Position numbers and translations under genes: made by a program. Under the pieces are notes generated by a model. It was not told the origin of the DNA. It searched no databases and worked only from the letters and a program-made list of their open reading frames with translations. Shown here piece by piece: positions 1-6,278 of a DNA stretch of 16,019 bases (position 1 is its first letter; every line of letters starts with the position of its first letter). This DNA is from Pseudomonadota bacterium (GTDB lineage Bacteria; Pseudomonadota; Alphaproteobacteria; Ferrovibrionales; Ferrovibrionaceae), in assembly GCA_021793055.1 (NCBI GenBank), contig JAJYTL010000035.1, forward strand, positions 1 to 16,019, written 5' to 3'.

Positions 1-401
1 GCTTCATCGCCCGCTACGTGCCCGGCGCGCGCCCCGAGGACCATCCGATCCTCGACCGGCTGGTCAATTACGCGATCGCCTATTACCGGGATTTCGTGAA
101 GCCCAACAAGAAGTTTCGCCTGCCGAGCGAGGCCGAGCGCGCGGCCATTGAGGACCTTGCCCGCGAACTTGAGCAAGCCGCCGCCGCCGCCGACGCGGAG
201 GCGCTGCAGACGCTGGTTTATGAAGTCGGGAAGCGCCACGCCTTCGCGTCGCTGCGCGATTGGTTCAAGGCGCTTTACGAAATTCTCTTCGGGCAGGAGC
301 AAGGGCCGCGCTTGGGATCTTTTATCGCCCTTTACGGCGTAGCCGAGACTTTGGCTCTGATCCGGCGGGCCCTTGCCGGCGAATTGATCACTCTCGCCTG
401 A
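1..401 (+). CDS. lysK: Class I lysyl-tRNA synthetase, C-terminal part (5' truncated by window edge)
   Basis: The reading frame is open from base 3, so the 132 visible residues are the 3' end of a longer gene; the GTG at 18 is internal, not a start. The visible sequence begins FIARYVPGARPEDHPILDRL and continues as a helical domain containing YYRDFV, then a lysine-rich stretch, and ends with a small C-terminal helical bundle. From memory this matches the C-terminal helical anticodon-binding region of class I lysyl-tRNA synthetase, the archaeal-type enzyme that alphaproteobacteria commonly use to charge tRNA-Lys in the cytoplasm. The catalytic HIGH and KMSKS motifs lie outside the window and cannot be checked. 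Downstream the next gene is convergent, with 88 bases between stops. The assignment rests on recalled family similarity. Confidence 0.85.
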   Translation, partial: FIARYVPGARPEDHPILDRLVNYAIAYYRDFVKPNKKFRLPSEAERAAIEDLARELEQAAAAADAEALQTLVYEVGKRHAFASLRDWFKALYEILFGQEQGPRLGSFIALYGVAETLALIRRALAGELITLA

Positions 402-489
402 TCTCCGAATCAACGCACTCGAAGATCTATAGCGACAGCCGGTCCGCAATCCATGCCGACCGGCGGTGCGCCCCCTCTACTCGAATTAC

Positions 490-810
490 TTATTTCGCGG
501 CGACTTTCCTCGCCGCGGGCTTACGTGCCGCAGGCTTCTTCGCGGCGGTCTTGCGTGCTGCGGTCTTGCGCGCCGCGGGCTTGCGCGCCGCGGTCTTCTT
601 CGCCGCGGGCTTGCGCGCCGTGGTCTTCTTCGCAGCGGGCTTGCGCACCGCAGTCTTCTTCGCCGCGGGCTTGCGCACCGCAGTCTTCTTCGCCGCGGGC
701 TTACGCGCCGCAGTCTTCTTCGCCGCGGGCTTGCGCGCCGTGGTCTTCTTCGCAGCGGGTTTCTTTGTCGTCTTGGTCGTCTTAGCTTTCGTCGTTGTAG
801 CTCTCGCCAT
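490..810 (-). CDS. Histone H1-like Lys/Ala/Pro repeat DNA-binding protein
   Basis: The 106-residue protein is almost entirely Lys, Ala, Thr, Pro and Arg. A short Thr/Lys leader (MARATTTKAKTTKTTKK) is followed by copies of a ten-residue unit of the type KPAAKKTxxR, then degenerate KPAAR/KTAAR units to the end. This composition is that of bacterial histone H1-like nucleoproteins (AlgP or HC2-like tails), which bind and condense DNA non-specifically. There is no folded domain or signal peptide. I chose the ATG at 810 because a ribosome binding site (GGGAGAG) lies 5 bases upstream; an upstream ATG at 879 would add 23 residues of different composition. A promoter-like pair lies at 851-879. The gene is convergent with lysK and divergent from pyrD. 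A nucleoid role is inferred from composition. Confidence 0.85.
   Translation of the reverse strand: MARATTTKAKTTKTTKKPAAKKTTARKPAAKKTAARKPAAKKTAVRKPAAKKTAVRKPAAKKTTARKPAAKKTAARKPAARKTAARKTAAKKPAARKPAARKVAAK
571..750. repeat. Six tandem 30-bp repeats inside the histone H1-like gene
   Basis: Six consecutive 30-base units run from 571 to 750, each beginning CGC(C/A)GCGGGC and ending GTCTTCTT on the plus strand. Units 601-630 and 721-750 are identical, and units 631-660 and 661-690 differ by one base. The variable positions are mainly bases 4, 13, 17, 21 and 22. Each unit encodes ten residues, so copy number changes would keep the reading frame. More diverged copies continue on both sides. Confidence 0.9.
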
Positions 811-815
811 TGGTT

Positions 816-822
816 CTCTCCC
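816..822 (-). promoter_or_regulatory. Ribosome binding site of the histone H1-like gene
   Basis: On the minus strand GGGAGAG lies 5 bases before the ATG at 810. It decides this start over the upstream in-frame ATG at 879. Confidence 0.6.
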
Positions 823-850
823 AGAATGGAACGAAGGCGTTGATTTTGCC

Positions 851-879
851 TGGATAAGCGAAGTACGTGACTCCGTCAA
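851..879 (-). promoter_or_regulatory. Probable sigma70-type promoter of the histone H1-like gene
   Basis: On the minus strand TTGACG (874-879) and TATCCA (851-856) are separated by exactly 17 bases. The expected transcription start near 844 would give a leader of about 34 bases before the ATG at 810. The -35 matches the consensus in five of six positions and the -10 in three. A second TTGACA at 905-910 has no good -10 at proper spacing. The remaining part of the 811-1061 gap must also hold the pyrD promoter, which I could not identify. Confidence 0.45.
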
Positions 880-1061
880 CGGAAAACAACTGCGCGTGTC
901 GCGCTGTCAAGAAGGACTTAATGGGCAAATGATGAACGCTTTGCTAATCTCGTCTCGCTCTTTTTCGATGTGTGTGAATCAAAACACGACAGAAAAGCGA
1001 CGACGCGAACGTGGCGTGCCGACTCTCAAATAGCCTTTTGTAGCAGCGGAATTCGAATCTC

Positions 1062-2114
1062 GTGATCGACCTCAACACCATCGCCTTGGCCGTGCTTCGG
1101 CGCCTGGAGCCCGAGCGCGCGCACCGCGTCGCGCTCGGCTTTTTGAAGCGCGGCTGGGCGAAAACGCCGCGCGTCGAAGACGACCCGTTGCTTCGCGTCG
1201 AGGCTCTCGGATTGACATTTTCGAATCCGATCGGGCTCGCCGCCGGCTTCGACAAGAATGCCGAGGCGCTCGATTCGCTGCTGCGGCTCGGCTTCGGTTT
1301 CGTCGAAGTGGGCAGCGTCACGCCGCGCCCGCAAACCGGCAATCCGCGGCCGCGCCTTTTTCGCCTGACCGAGGATCGCGCGGTGATCAACCGGCTCGGC
1401 TTCAACAACCAGGGTCTGGCCGCGGCTGCTGCGCGGCTGCGCCGACGGCGGCCTGCCGGCATCGTCGGCGCCAATCTCGGCGCCAACCGCGATAGCGCCG
1501 ACCGCATCGCCGATTACATCCAGGGGCTCGAGACCCTCGGGCCGCTGGTCGACTACGTCACCATCAACGTGTCCTCGCCGAACACGCCGGGTCTGCGCCA
1601 GCTCCAGGGCGCGGCCGAGCTCGACCGCCTGCTCGCGCGGCTGATGGCGGCGCGAGCGGCCTTGACGCAGCCGGTGCCGCTGCTCTTGAAGGTCGCGCCC
1701 GATCTCGAGCCGGCGGAGATCGAGAGCATCGCCGACGCCGCGCTCCGCCACGGCATCGACGGGCTGATCGTCGGCAATACCACCATCGGCCATCGCGCCG
1801 GGCTGACGAGCCCGCTGCGCGATACCGCCGGCGGCTTGAGCGGCCGGCCGCTGTTCGGTCCCTCGACCGCGCGGCTCGCCGATTTTGCCCGGGCGACGAA
1901 GGGGCGGCTGGTTCTGGTCGGGACGGGCGGCGTGGCGTCGGGCGCCGACGCTTACGCCAAAATCCGGGCCGGCGCTTCGCTGGTGCAGCTTTATACGGCG
2001 CTGGTCTACGAAGGACCCGGACTTATCGGCCGAATTCGCCGCGATCTCGCGGCCCGGCTTCGGGCTGACGGCTTTTCAAGCGCCGCCGAGGCGGTCGGCA
2101 GCGGACTGCGCTGA
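1062..2114 (+). CDS. pyrD: Dihydroorotate dehydrogenase (quinone), class 2
   Basis: This 350-residue protein oxidises dihydroorotate to orotate in pyrimidine synthesis, passing electrons through FMN to membrane quinone. It has the class 2 layout: an N-terminal helical extension of about 45 residues that docks on the inner membrane, then the TIM barrel. Visible motifs are GLAAGFDKN (58-66), the VEVGSVTPRPQTGNP segment from 81, VINRLGFNN (108-116), GANLGANR (136-143), the catalytic-loop motif INVSSPNTPGLR (168-179) with the serine base expected at 171 or 172, LLKVAPDL, GNTT, and the FMN-phosphate region VLVGTGGVASG followed by LVQLYTALVYEGP. Serine rather than cysteine in the catalytic loop also marks class 2. 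The start is a GTG with only a weak AGCGGA upstream, but the protein length fits the family. It is convergent with the FAH-family gene. Confidence 0.97.
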   Translation: MIDLNTIALAVLRRLEPERAHRVALGFLKRGWAKTPRVEDDPLLRVEALGLTFSNPIGLAAGFDKNAEALDSLLRLGFGFVEVGSVTPRPQTGNPRPRLFRLTEDRAVINRLGFNNQGLAAAAARLRRRRPAGIVGANLGANRDSADRIADYIQGLETLGPLVDYVTINVSSPNTPGLRQLQGAAELDRLLARLMAARAALTQPVPLLLKVAPDLEPAEIESIADAALRHGIDGLIVGNTTIGHRAGLTSPLRDTAGGLSGRPLFGPSTARLADFARATKGRLVLVGTGGVASGADAYAKIRAGASLVQLYTALVYEGPGLIGRIRRDLAARLRADGFSSAAEAVGSGLR

Positions 2115-2143
2115 CGACCGCCCTCCTTCGGCGACGGGCCTTT

Positions 2144-2170
2144 GTCCTTATAACGAGTCCTTATAAGGAC
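2144..2170. repeat. Perfect 10-bp inverted repeat in the convergent gap after pyrD
   Basis: GTCCTTATAA (2144-2153) and TTATAAGGAC (2161-2170) are perfect inverted copies around a 7-base loop. The right part is also a 14-bp palindrome by itself, GTCCTTATAAGGAC (2157-2170), and GTCCTTATAA occurs twice as a direct repeat (2144 and 2157). It lies between the convergent ends of pyrD and the FAH-family gene, where a bidirectional terminator is expected. However neither strand has a U-tract after the stem, so a protein-binding site or dispersed repeat is possible. Confidence 0.7.
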
Positions 2171-2195
2171 GGGGCGAGGGCGACTTGACGCCCCA

Positions 2196-3044
2196 TTATT
2201 CGCTGACGATGGGGTTCCGCAGCGTGCCGATGCCGGAAATCTCCACCTCGACGGTATCGCCGGGCTTCATCCACACCGGCGGCGTGCGCCGCGCGCCGAC
2301 GCCGCCCGGCGTGCCGGTGACGATGCAATCGCCGGGCTGCAGCGGCGTGAAGGCCGAGATGTAGTTGAGCAGCGTCGGGATGTTGAAGATCAGGTCGCTG
2401 GTCGAGGTGTGCTGCATGACCTCGCCGTTGAGCCGGGTGCTGAGGGTGAGCTTGCCGGCGTCCGGGATTTCGTCCGGGGTCACCATCCACGGGCCGAAGG
2501 CGCCGCTCTGATAGAAGTTCTTGCCCGGCGTGAACTGCGAGGAATGACCCTGCCAATCGCGGATGCTGCCGTCGTTGTAGCAGGAATAGCCGGCTATATG
2601 GGCGAACGCGTCCTTCTTCTCGATCTGGTGGCCGGGCCTGCCGATGATGACCACGAGCTCGCCTTCGTAATCGAAGCGCTCCGAGGCTTTCGGCCGGATC
2701 ATCGGCTGGAGATGGCCGACCTGGCTCTCGGGAAAGCGGACGAAGAGGGTTGGGTAATCGCTTTTCGGCCGGCCGGTCTCGATGCGATGCGCCTCGTAGT
2801 TGATGCCGACGCAGATGATCTTGCCCGGGTCGGGAAGGGTCGGCAGGAAGGTGATGTCGCCGAGCGCGTAATCGGCGGCGGCGCCCTTCGCCGCCTTCGC
2901 CGCCTCGCCAAGGGCGTCCGCGGCGATCAGGCTGCGCAGGCCGGCGTAGCGGTGGCGCAGGCGATCGCCGAGATCGACGATGCCATCGCCGACGACCTGC
3001 CCGAAACTTTCTTTGCCGTTGTGGCGGAAGCTCGCCAGTTTCAT
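2196..3044 (-). CDS. Fumarylacetoacetate hydrolase (FAH) family protein
   Basis: This 282-residue protein has a short N-terminal domain followed by the FAH catalytic fold. Family motifs are IICVGINYEAHRIE (76-89), the metal-binding DYEGEL (125-130, with Glu127 and Glu129 as likely divalent-metal ligands), YNDGSIRDWQ (156-165, with Asp158 as the third ligand), GKNFYQSGAFGPW (174-186) and GTPGGVG (244-250) before the MKPGD segment. Members cleave or decarboxylate beta-dicarbonyl compounds or hydrate 2-keto-4-pentenoates, usually in aromatic-acid catabolism; the sequence alone does not fix the substrate. The ATG at 3044 is preceded by a good GGGAAGGA ribosome binding site. It follows the alpha/beta hydrolase gene on the same strand after 104 bases, so co-transcription is possible but not shown. 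Confidence 0.93.
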   Translation of the reverse strand: MKLASFRHNGKESFGQVVGDGIVDLGDRLRHRYAGLRSLIAADALGEAAKAAKGAAADYALGDITFLPTLPDPGKIICVGINYEAHRIETGRPKSDYPTLFVRFPESQVGHLQPMIRPKASERFDYEGELVVIIGRPGHQIEKKDAFAHIAGYSCYNDGSIRDWQGHSSQFTPGKNFYQSGAFGPWMVTPDEIPDAGKLTLSTRLNGEVMQHTSTSDLIFNIPTLLNYISAFTPLQPGDCIVTGTPGGVGARRTPPVWMKPGDTVEVEISGIGTLRNPIVSE

Positions 3045-3148
3045 CGAAATGGTCCTTCCCTGGAAACGTTACCGGCGGCGAGATTAAGAGCAGACGGGCG
3101 AAGAATCCAGATCGGATCGGCGGCCAAAGCCGCCGCGGCCCGGCCTAT

Positions 3149-4099
3149 TCATCGGCCTTCATCGGCCAGCAGGGCACCGAACAAGAACGTCGCCGCTTCG
3201 TCGATCGCCCATTTCGCCTCGTCGAGCACCGCCGACATGTTGAAGAAGCCGTGCACCATGCCGGGGTAATGGCGGTCGACGACGGCGACGCCGCTCTGGC
3301 GCAGCCGGTCGGCATAGGCGTGACCCTCGTCGCGCAGCGGGTCGAAGCCCGCGGTTATCACCAGCGCCGGCGGTAAGCCGGCGACATCCGCCGCCAACAG
3401 CGGCGAGGCGCGTGGGTCGTCGCGCAGGGCCGGCTCGACGTAGTGGTCGGTCAGCCAGTCGATCAGCGCGTCGGTGACGAGATAGCCGGTGGCGAAGGCC
3501 CGGCGGGACTCGCTTTTCCGGAGCCGGTCGACGAAAGGATAGAAGAGAAACTGCAGCGTCGGCGCGGCGCCGCCGGCATCGCGAGCCATGTGGCACAGCG
3601 AAGCGGCAAGGCCGCCGCCCGAGCCATCGCCGCCGACCGCGATCCGCGCGGCATCGATCCCGAGCGTTTCGGCGGATGCCGCAAGCCAGTGAAAGGCGGC
3701 GAAGGCATCGTCCACCGCGGCTGGGAATTTGTGTTCCGGCGCGCGGCGGTAGTCGAGCGAGATCACCACGGCGCGCGCCTTGGCGGCCAAGAGCCGGCAT
3801 AATGAATCGTGAGTCTCGATGCTGCCGAAGACGCCGCCGCCGCCATGAAGGAACAACAGCGCCGGCGCCGGCGCCCGCTCCGGCCCGTTCGGGCGATAAA
3901 GCCGAAAACCGAGATCGCCGCCGGGTCCCGGCAGGACGCCGTCCTCGATCCGCGCCACCGCCGTCGGCTTGGCGTCGATCAGCCGCATGAGCTTGGCGTA
4001 TTGCGCTCGCGCCGCTTCGGGGCCCAGCGATTCCAGCGCCGGATGACTGGCGGCCCTTATGGTATCGAGCATCCACGCGGCTTGGGCATCGAGGGGCAT
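3149..4099 (-). CDS. Alpha/beta hydrolase fold-3 (hormone-sensitive-lipase type) with altered nucleophile motif
   Basis: The 316-residue protein has the architecture of HSL-family carboxylesterases: cap helices, the oxyanion motif FLHGGGG (83-89), SLDYRRAPEHKFPA (114-127), an acid in GFDPLRDE (Asp253) and a catalytic His in YPGMVHGFF (His283). The nucleophile region reads VGGDGSGGGLA where the family normally has GDSAGG, so the only serine (160) is shifted one residue; see findings. I chose the ATG at 4099 because the sequence from MPLDAQ onward matches the usual N-terminus. A TTG at 4168 would add 23 residues and would place a perfect inverted repeat inside the coding region. No clear ribosome binding site is seen at 4099. 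It probably hydrolyses esters in the cytoplasm; the substrate is unknown. Confidence 0.88.
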   Translation of the reverse strand: MPLDAQAAWMLDTIRAASHPALESLGPEAARAQYAKLMRLIDAKPTAVARIEDGVLPGPGGDLGFRLYRPNGPERAPAPALLFLHGGGGVFGSIETHDSLCRLLAAKARAVVISLDYRRAPEHKFPAAVDDAFAAFHWLAASAETLGIDAARIAVGGDGSGGGLAASLCHMARDAGGAAPTLQFLFYPFVDRLRKSESRRAFATGYLVTDALIDWLTDHYVEPALRDDPRASPLLAADVAGLPPALVITAGFDPLRDEGHAYADRLRQSGVAVVDRHYPGMVHGFFNMSAVLDEAKWAIDEAATFLFGALLADEGR

Positions 4100-4447
4100 A
4101 ACGCGGAACAAGCACCGACTGTGGTTCGAAATCCCGAACCACTCTAATATCGTGTCGCGGGAAAGCAATGGGCCAGGTGGTACATCGCATGATTATTTAA
4201 CTTTTCTCGCGAACTTTTTGCGGCCGTGGTTCGGCCCCAAGAGATCGGCGAAGGGGGGATCGGCGGCCGAAGGCGGTGCCGCCGCCTGATCGCGATCTCC
4301 GGTGCCCGTTCGCCAATTATTTCTTAACCATGGTTGCCGTATTACCGAGGCTTGCGCGGCGCGCCGGCCGCGATCTGCAGAGTCATCGTTCCGCCGCATT
4401 TGCCAGGTAACCGGGAACGAGGGCCGGGACGACGTTACCGCGAGGAT
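4100..4447. other. Divergent intergenic region between the HSL-type hydrolase and yqgE
   Basis: These 348 bases must carry promoters for both flanking genes. They contain the dyad at 4121-4142, an AT-rich stretch around 4189-4220, a short GGCCG/CGGCC hairpin at 4222-4236, a GGCGGC/GCCGCC inverted repeat at 4262-4283, and a 10-bp palindrome AACCATGGTT at 4326-4335. I see no convincing RNA gene or small protein. Open frames crossing the region have no ribosome binding site or recognisable sequence. Confidence 0.5.
4121..4142. repeat. Perfect 8-bp dyad in the leader of the HSL-type hydrolase
   Basis: GTGGTTCG (4121-4128) and CGAACCAC (4135-4142) are perfect inverted copies around a 6-base spacer. 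The dyad begins 21 bases upstream of the ATG at 4099. On the minus strand a -10-like TATTAG (4144-4149) sits immediately upstream, so the expected transcription start falls inside it, as in an operator; I found no convincing -35. A 5' leader hairpin is the alternative. Confidence 0.6.
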
Positions 4448-5053
4448 ATGGAGGCGGCGCGCGATCGCCGGAAGCGCATGGGCCGAGCGACGAACCAGGA
4501 CGGTTATCTCGAAGGGCAGCTTCTCGTCGCCATGCCCGCGATGATGGATTCCCGCTTCGCGCATTCGGTGATCTATCTCTTCGCGCATTCCTCGGCCGGC
4601 GCCATGGGCCTCGTGATCAACAAGGCGCTCGAGGGCATCACCTTCCCCGACCTCATCCACCAGCTCGGCATCGAATCCGGGCCGGTCGACCGGCAGATCC
4701 GGGTCCACTTCGGCGGCCCGGTGGAAACCGGCCGCGGCTTCGTGCTGCATTCCGCCGATTATCGCCACGAGGCGACGCTTCGCATCGGCGACGACATGGC
4801 GCTCACCACCACCGTCGACGTGCTGAAGGCGATCGCCTCGGGCCATGGGCCGAGGCGCAGGCTTCTCGCGCTCGGCTATGCCGGCTGGGCGCCCGGTCAG
4901 CTCGACACCGAAATCCAGGCCAACGGCTGGCTCAACGTGCCGGCCGACGAGGAACTGATTTTCGGCGCCGACCTCGATCGCAAATGGACCGAGGCGATGG
5001 CCAAGCTCGGCATCGATCCCTCGCACCTCGCCTCGCAAGCCGGCCGCGCCTGA
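4448..5053 (+). CDS. yqgE: YqgE/AlgH family protein (UPF0301)
   Basis: The protein is recognised by GYLEGQLLVAMPAMMDSRFAHSVIYLFAHS, then GAMGLVINK, HFGGPVE, RGFVLHS, ALGYAGWAPGQL and a C-terminal NGWLNVPADEELIF segment, all hallmarks of the YqgE/AlgH family. It is a single-domain cytoplasmic protein whose molecular role is unsettled; in Pseudomonas AlgH has been linked to alginate regulation. From the ATG at 4448 it has 201 residues, close to the usual 185-200. The ATG at 4478, with GGAAG just upstream, would give 191 residues and is a realistic alternative. A longer in-frame extension to 4334 does not resemble the family. It is convergent with the thioesterase gene and divergent from the hydrolase gene. 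Confidence 0.93.
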   Translation: MEAARDRRKRMGRATNQDGYLEGQLLVAMPAMMDSRFAHSVIYLFAHSSAGAMGLVINKALEGITFPDLIHQLGIESGPVDRQIRVHFGGPVETGRGFVLHSADYRHEATLRIGDDMALTTTVDVLKAIASGHGPRRRLLALGYAGWAPGQLDTEIQANGWLNVPADEELIFGADLDRKWTEAMAKLGIDPSHLASQAGRA

Positions 5054-5092
5054 CCGGCCCGCGCGCGGACATGATGACGCGACGCGGACTGA

Positions 5093-5123
5093 CGGATAAA
5101 CACCGGATAAACGCCGGATAAGC
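5093..5123. repeat. Three CGGATAA direct repeats with 11-bp period
   Basis: CGGATAAAC occurs at 5093-5101 and 5104-5112, and CGGATAAGC at 5115-5123, each unit starting 11 bases after the last. The array lies just after the yqgE stop, in the convergent gap before the thioesterase stop. Confidence 0.75.
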
Positions 5124-5130
5124 GAGGCCG

Positions 5131-5160
5131 GTGCGGCTCGCGGCGCAGGCCGCGCGGCAC
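5131..5160. terminator. Possible bidirectional terminator hairpin between yqgE and the thioesterase gene
   Basis: GTGCGGCTCGCGGC (5131-5144) and GCCGCGCGGCAC (5149-5160) form a GC-rich imperfect inverted repeat with a 4-base loop, ending one base before the thioesterase stop codon (5162-5164). Its convergent position suits a terminator. There is no U-tract, so an intrinsic terminator is only a possibility. Confidence 0.35.
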
Positions 5161-5161
5161 G

Positions 5162-6082
5162 TCAGATCGACAGCCCCGGCACCACGTGGCGCGCGAGCGC
5201 GGCTTGGTCCGCCTCGGTCAGGCCGACCGCCTTGCGGGTTTCGAGGTCGAACCGGATGGCGACGGTTTCCGCCGTCGCCACCGCCTCGCCGCTCGCCAGA
5301 TCGAACACCCAATGGCCCCAGACGGTGGTCTTGCCGCCGAGGTTCTTCAGGCCGCTCCACATGCCGATGAGATCGCCGTGCCGTGGTCGCTTGCGATAGG
5401 CGAGGCGATATTCCAGCGCCGCGCCGCCGATGCGGGGATCGCTGGCGCGCCGGCCGCCGTCCAGCTTCGCCATTAGATTGGGTGTCCCCTCCCAGACCCG
5501 GGCGATATAGGCGTCGGTGCGCATGAAGCCCCGGGCGTCGCAATCCTCGACGGCGATCGGGGTCGTGAGGCAATGGACGAGGCCAAGCGCCTCGGCCTCG
5601 GCGACGGTCGGGGTTGGCCGTGGCGGATAGCGGTGCAGGCCGCGCGGCGCGTGCGCCACCGGCACCTCGACCGCGAGCCCGGCCACCTTGTCGCGGAGTG
5701 CCGGCGGTAGGCGCGCGGGGGCGCGGCTCTCGCGGTCGACGGCCCGCAGATCGGCGAGGAAGGCGGCCGCGACATAGGTCGCGCCGTCGGCCGCGACGGC
5801 ATGGAACTCTTGATAGATTTTCAGCACCTCGCCGTCGATGCCGACGATGCCGCCCCGCACGCCGAACGGAGTGCCGGCGCGCATTTCGCGGATGAAACGA
5901 AGATGATGCTCGCGGACCACCAGATCGATGCCGTTGCCGGCGCCGGATTCCAGGTCGAGGCCGAGTGCCAGGCGCAGGCTCGCTAGGCCCTCGACCGCGC
6001 GCGCGACATAGAAGCGGACGTTGAAATGGCCCATGGCGTCGCATTCCGAGGCCTGTACGCTGCTCAAACGAAGCTCGATCAT
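5162..6082 (-). CDS. Tandem-hotdog acyl-CoA thioesterase family protein
   Basis: The 306-residue protein contains two hotdog modules in one chain. The first starts with SECDAMGHFNVRFYV (12-26), carrying the 4HBT-type Asp15 and the GHxN turn, and continues through VVREHHLRFIREMRAG. The second starts with VEDCDARGFMRTDAYIARVWEG (178-199), with Asp182 in the matching position, and continues through EYRLAYRKRPRHGD. Proteins of this type hydrolyse acyl-CoA thioesters; a fused pair would act like a hotdog dimer. In the second module the usual MGHxN turn is RGFMR, so the modules have diverged and perhaps only one site is active. The ATG at 6082 has a strong GGGAGGGAT ribosome binding site and is preferred to an in-frame start at 6127. 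It is divergent from the acyl-CoA ligase. The substrate is unknown. Confidence 0.87.
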   Translation of the reverse strand: MIELRLSSVQASECDAMGHFNVRFYVARAVEGLASLRLALGLDLESGAGNGIDLVVREHHLRFIREMRAGTPFGVRGGIVGIDGEVLKIYQEFHAVAADGATYVAAAFLADLRAVDRESRAPARLPPALRDKVAGLAVEVPVAHAPRGLHRYPPRPTPTVAEAEALGLVHCLTTPIAVEDCDARGFMRTDAYIARVWEGTPNLMAKLDGGRRASDPRIGGAALEYRLAYRKRPRHGDLIGMWSGLKNLGGKTTVWGHWVFDLASGEAVATAETVAIRFDLETRKAVGLTEADQAALARHVVPGLSI

Positions 6083-6113
6083 TATCCCTCCCGGCGGGCG
6101 TGCCGCGCCGCGC

Positions 6114-6143
6114 AAGCTAGCACCCACGGCGCGCTTCGCTCAA
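6114..6143 (-). promoter_or_regulatory. Candidate promoter of the thioesterase gene
   Basis: On the minus strand TTGAGC (6138-6143) and TAGCTT (6114-6119) are 18 bases apart, giving an expected leader of about 25 bases before the ATG at 6082. Both hexamers are imperfect, so this is tentative. Confidence 0.35.
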
Positions 6144-6157
6144 GCGGCGGAAGTCGG

Positions 6158-6186
6158 TTGGAGTCGGGCGAAATTTTCCGTAAGCT
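6158..6186 (+). promoter_or_regulatory. Candidate promoter of the acyl-CoA ligase gene
   Basis: TTGGAG (6158-6163) and TAAGCT (6181-6186) are 17 bases apart, with an expected leader of about 85 bases. It would lie almost back to back with the candidate thioesterase promoter, so one regulator could affect both. Tentative. Confidence 0.35.
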
Positions 6187-6278
6187 TCGCCGTGCCCCCC
6201 GGTGCCGGAACCGGGCAACAACGAGAACGTCGCAAGTCTGGCCACAGGCATAGTCGCAAGCGTGATGGAGGAACGGCC

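Noticed and set aside
571..750. Regular 30-bp repeats that could suggest a CRISPR array
   Set aside because: Units abut without spacers and encode the repeat protein in frame.
260..1033. Plus-strand open frame across the histone-like gene with an Ala/Phe repeat
   Set aside because: It is the reverse reading of the 30-bp array; the minus-strand H1-like frame has a ribosome binding site and known composition.
4115..4145. tRNA T-arm-like GGTTCGAAATCC, hinting at a tRNA remnant or integration site
   Set aside because: The stem arms do not pair as a T-arm, no acceptor or anticodon arm is present, and no integrase or flanking repeat is seen.
4193..5038. Long minus-strand open frame opposite yqgE
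   Set aside because: It is a high-GC antisense shadow: its sequence is Arg/Glu/Asp/Gly-rich without family motifs and yqgE on the other strand is clear.
6021..6278. N-terminal extension of the acyl-CoA ligase frame
   Set aside because: It overlaps the start of the divergent thioesterase, and a strong ribosome binding site precedes the ATG at 6279.
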